Shown: positions 62,621 through 64,000 of the stretch, in pieces | How the letters are laid out: every line of letters starts with the position of its first letter | Position numbering within the stretch: the first letter of the stretch is position 1 | Origin: Novipirellula artificiosorum | GTDB taxonomy: Bacteria > Planctomycetota > Planctomycetia > Pirellulales > Pirellulaceae | NCBI RefSeq assembly: GCF_007860135.1 | Contig: NZ_SJPV01000013.1 | Coordinates: 134,702-198,701 of the forward strand | DNA length: 64,000 bases | Reading direction: 5' to 3' | The notes under the pieces: model-generated | The model's database searches: none | What the model was told of the DNA's origin: nothing | What the model saw: the letters and a program-made list of their open reading frames with translations, nothing else | Made by a program: the position numbers and the translations under genes

Positions 62621-64000
62621 ATGACCCAATACGGTCCACTGTCAGCGCTAATGTTTGCCGGTTTACTGACGCTGCTTCCCACCAACTCGCGCGCCGGTCG
62701 GCCGAACATTGTATTGATTCTGGCCGACGACGTGAGTGCCGACATGTTCTCGTGTTATGGACAACCGGGGACAGCGAAAACGCCCAACATTGATCGAATC
62801 GCCGGCGAGGGGATTCAGTTTCGCACCTGTTTTGCGCCGGCGATCTGCGGTCCGTCCCGGGCGCTATTGATGACCGGTGTCTACGGCAACCGCACTGGCG
62901 CGTTCCGTAATGACATGTGGGCATTCGACTCCCGCGGTACACTATTTACCGCTCAACACAGCTGGGCAAAGCTGATACGTGACGGTGGCTACAAAACAGC
63001 AGTCGCTGGGAAGTGGCACTGCAGCGCCAAGGAGCCATGGGAGTCGGAAGTCGGCTTCGACGAGTACTGCATGTACGAGGGACCAGACAAGATCAAAGGC
63101 CACTTTGGCATCGACGTCATCGCCAGCGGCCTCCGCAAGGATGTCGAACTGCCCGACGTACGTTACTGGTATTCGTCGATGGTTCAGAATGGCAAGTATG
63201 TCGAAGTCACTGAGAACGATTTCGGCCCCGACCAACGCTGTGAGTTCCTCATGGACTTCATGGAACGTAAGACGAAAGCAAGCGAACCGTTTGTAGCCTA
63301 TTGGCCGACCGTGATCCCTCACGGTCCCTATTCCACCACGCCGGATGCCGGTGCGGTGATGGATATCGAACTGCAAAAGCCGGATACGAGCGGAATGACC
63401 AGAGAGGAAAGGAAGCTAGCACTCGATCAATACAGCCAGAAGCAACGACAACGTTTCGTCAACTTGATTGAGTACATGGACAAGTTGATCGGCAAGCTGA
63501 TCGTTAAAGCGGAAGAACTGGGCATTTACGAGAATACGTACTTCATCTTTTGCGCAGACAACGGGACGGCAGTGACCGCCAAGGATCGCGGTGTCGAAAG
63601 GGGAGTGCACGTGCCCTACGTCGTGAAAGGTCCGGGTGTGAAGCGGCGAGGAATCACCAGTGAGCTGACGGACTTCGCCGACATTGCCCCCACCTTGCTG
63701 GATATGGCAGGAGTCGAGCATCCCGCAGACGTTTTGTTTGACGGTAATAGCCAGTTGCCGTTTCTTACCGGCCAAACCGACAAGCACCGCCAGTGGATCT
63801 ACGCCTACACGGGACCCGTCCAGGTGCTTCGAACCGAGAACTATCTGCTGGAAGCTCGTTCGCCGTTCTACGGCAAACCGGACGGGCGATTCTATTTGAC
63901 AGGAGACAATCGATTCGGTCGCGGTTACGAGCGAGTTGACGATTTACCCGATCACGCGGAGGAGCGAGCACGGTTCGAAAAGATCATTCGGAACCTGCCT
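62621..64000 (+). CDS. Sulfatase (S1 family), partial at window end
   Basis: Open from the ATG at 62621 to the window end (460 residues, no stop). A signal peptide (LSALMFAGLLTLLPTNSRA) precedes ILADDVSADMFSCYG. The formylglycine motif is CGPSR at residue 76; VAGKWHCSA, IFCADNGTAVTAKDRGVERG and VHVPYVVKGPGV follow. WPTVIPHGPY supplies the second-shell His. The C-terminal part lies beyond the window, so it probably has the usual 500-540 residues. Confidence 0.93.
   Translation, partial: MTQYGPLSALMFAGLLTLLPTNSRAGRPNIVLILADDVSADMFSCYGQPGTAKTPNIDRIAGEGIQFRTCFAPAICGPSRALLMTGVYGNRTGAFRNDMWAFDSRGTLFTAQHSWAKLIRDGGYKTAVAGKWHCSAKEPWESEVGFDEYCMYEGPDKIKGHFGIDVIASGLRKDVELPDVRYWYSSMVQNGKYVEVTENDFGPDQRCEFLMDFMERKTKASEPFVAYWPTVIPHGPYSTTPDAGAVMDIELQKPDTSGMTREERKLALDQYSQKQRQRFVNLIEYMDKLIGKLIVKAEELGIYENTYFIFCADNGTAVTAKDRGVERGVHVPYVVKGPGVKRRGITSELTDFADIAPTLLDMAGVEHPADVLFDGNSQLPFLTGQTDKHRQWIYAYTGPVQVLRTENYLLEARSPFYGKPDGRFYLTGDNRFGRGYERVDDLPDHAEERARFEKIIRNLP

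Overview
The window looks like the chromosome of a planctomycete, most likely a Rhodopirellula-like member of the Pirellulales. The evidence is a surface protein with an N-terminal LELLEDRRVLA-type motif, a DUF1559 fragment, ECF sigma/FecR pairs (one FecR fused to a LamG-like domain) and a very dense set of sulfatases with fucosidases. No 16S gene or other strong taxonomic marker is present, so this is an inference.

Layout. (1) 1-8.9 kb, chromosomal flank: a large, partial, minus-strand surface protein made mainly of about 128-residue DUF11 repeats; a divergent two-gene unit (pilin-like protein plus GspE/PilB-like ATPase, ATGA overlap); a DUF1559 remnant; and tRNA-Val(CAC). (2) 9-27 kb, an integrated element next to the tRNA. 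A tyrosine integrase reads into the tRNA gene. Behind it on the minus strand are a winged-helix protein, four 21-bp-spaced repeats, a family A DNA polymerase, small HTH/excisionase-like genes and a decayed stretch (17.1-19.1 kb) with two frameshifted genes, one nonsense-interrupted gene and a DUF4357 remnant. On the plus strand (19.2-26.9 kb) is an accessory cassette: DUF1257, DUF2997, a Ycf46-like AAA ATPase, a small membrane protein, a lipoprotein, several unknown proteins, and then a compact ubiquitin-like pathway (beta-grasp modifier, E2-like plus Cys-rich RING-like fusion, JAB/JAMM peptidase, E1/ThiF). Hairpin/T-run structures sit just upstream of several genes. I did not find the second attachment site by eye, so the right boundary is open. 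(3) 27-34 kb: three DUF1254/DUF1214 genes (one 5'-truncated) and two secreted proteins of unknown function. (4) 34-64 kb: a catabolic island for a sulfated, fucose-containing polysaccharide. It has two ECF sigma/FecR modules, eleven sulfatases (one running off the window), one internally deleted sulfatase, three GH29 alpha-L-fucosidases and one GH117/GH43-like hydrolase, all on the plus strand and often with ATGA overlaps. An IS1380-type element (42.8-44.5 kb) separates the first sulfatase block from the second sigma/FecR module.

How the parts work together. The sulfatases and fucosidases carry export signals and would strip sulfate and fucose from a fucoidan-like polymer; the sigma/FecR pairs are the likely surface-signalling regulators. 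The mobile element brings its own integration and replication functions and, as cargo, what looks like a complete protein-conjugation cascade (modifier, E1, E2/E3-like, peptidase) next to an AAA ATPase. That cassette is the most interesting part of the window.
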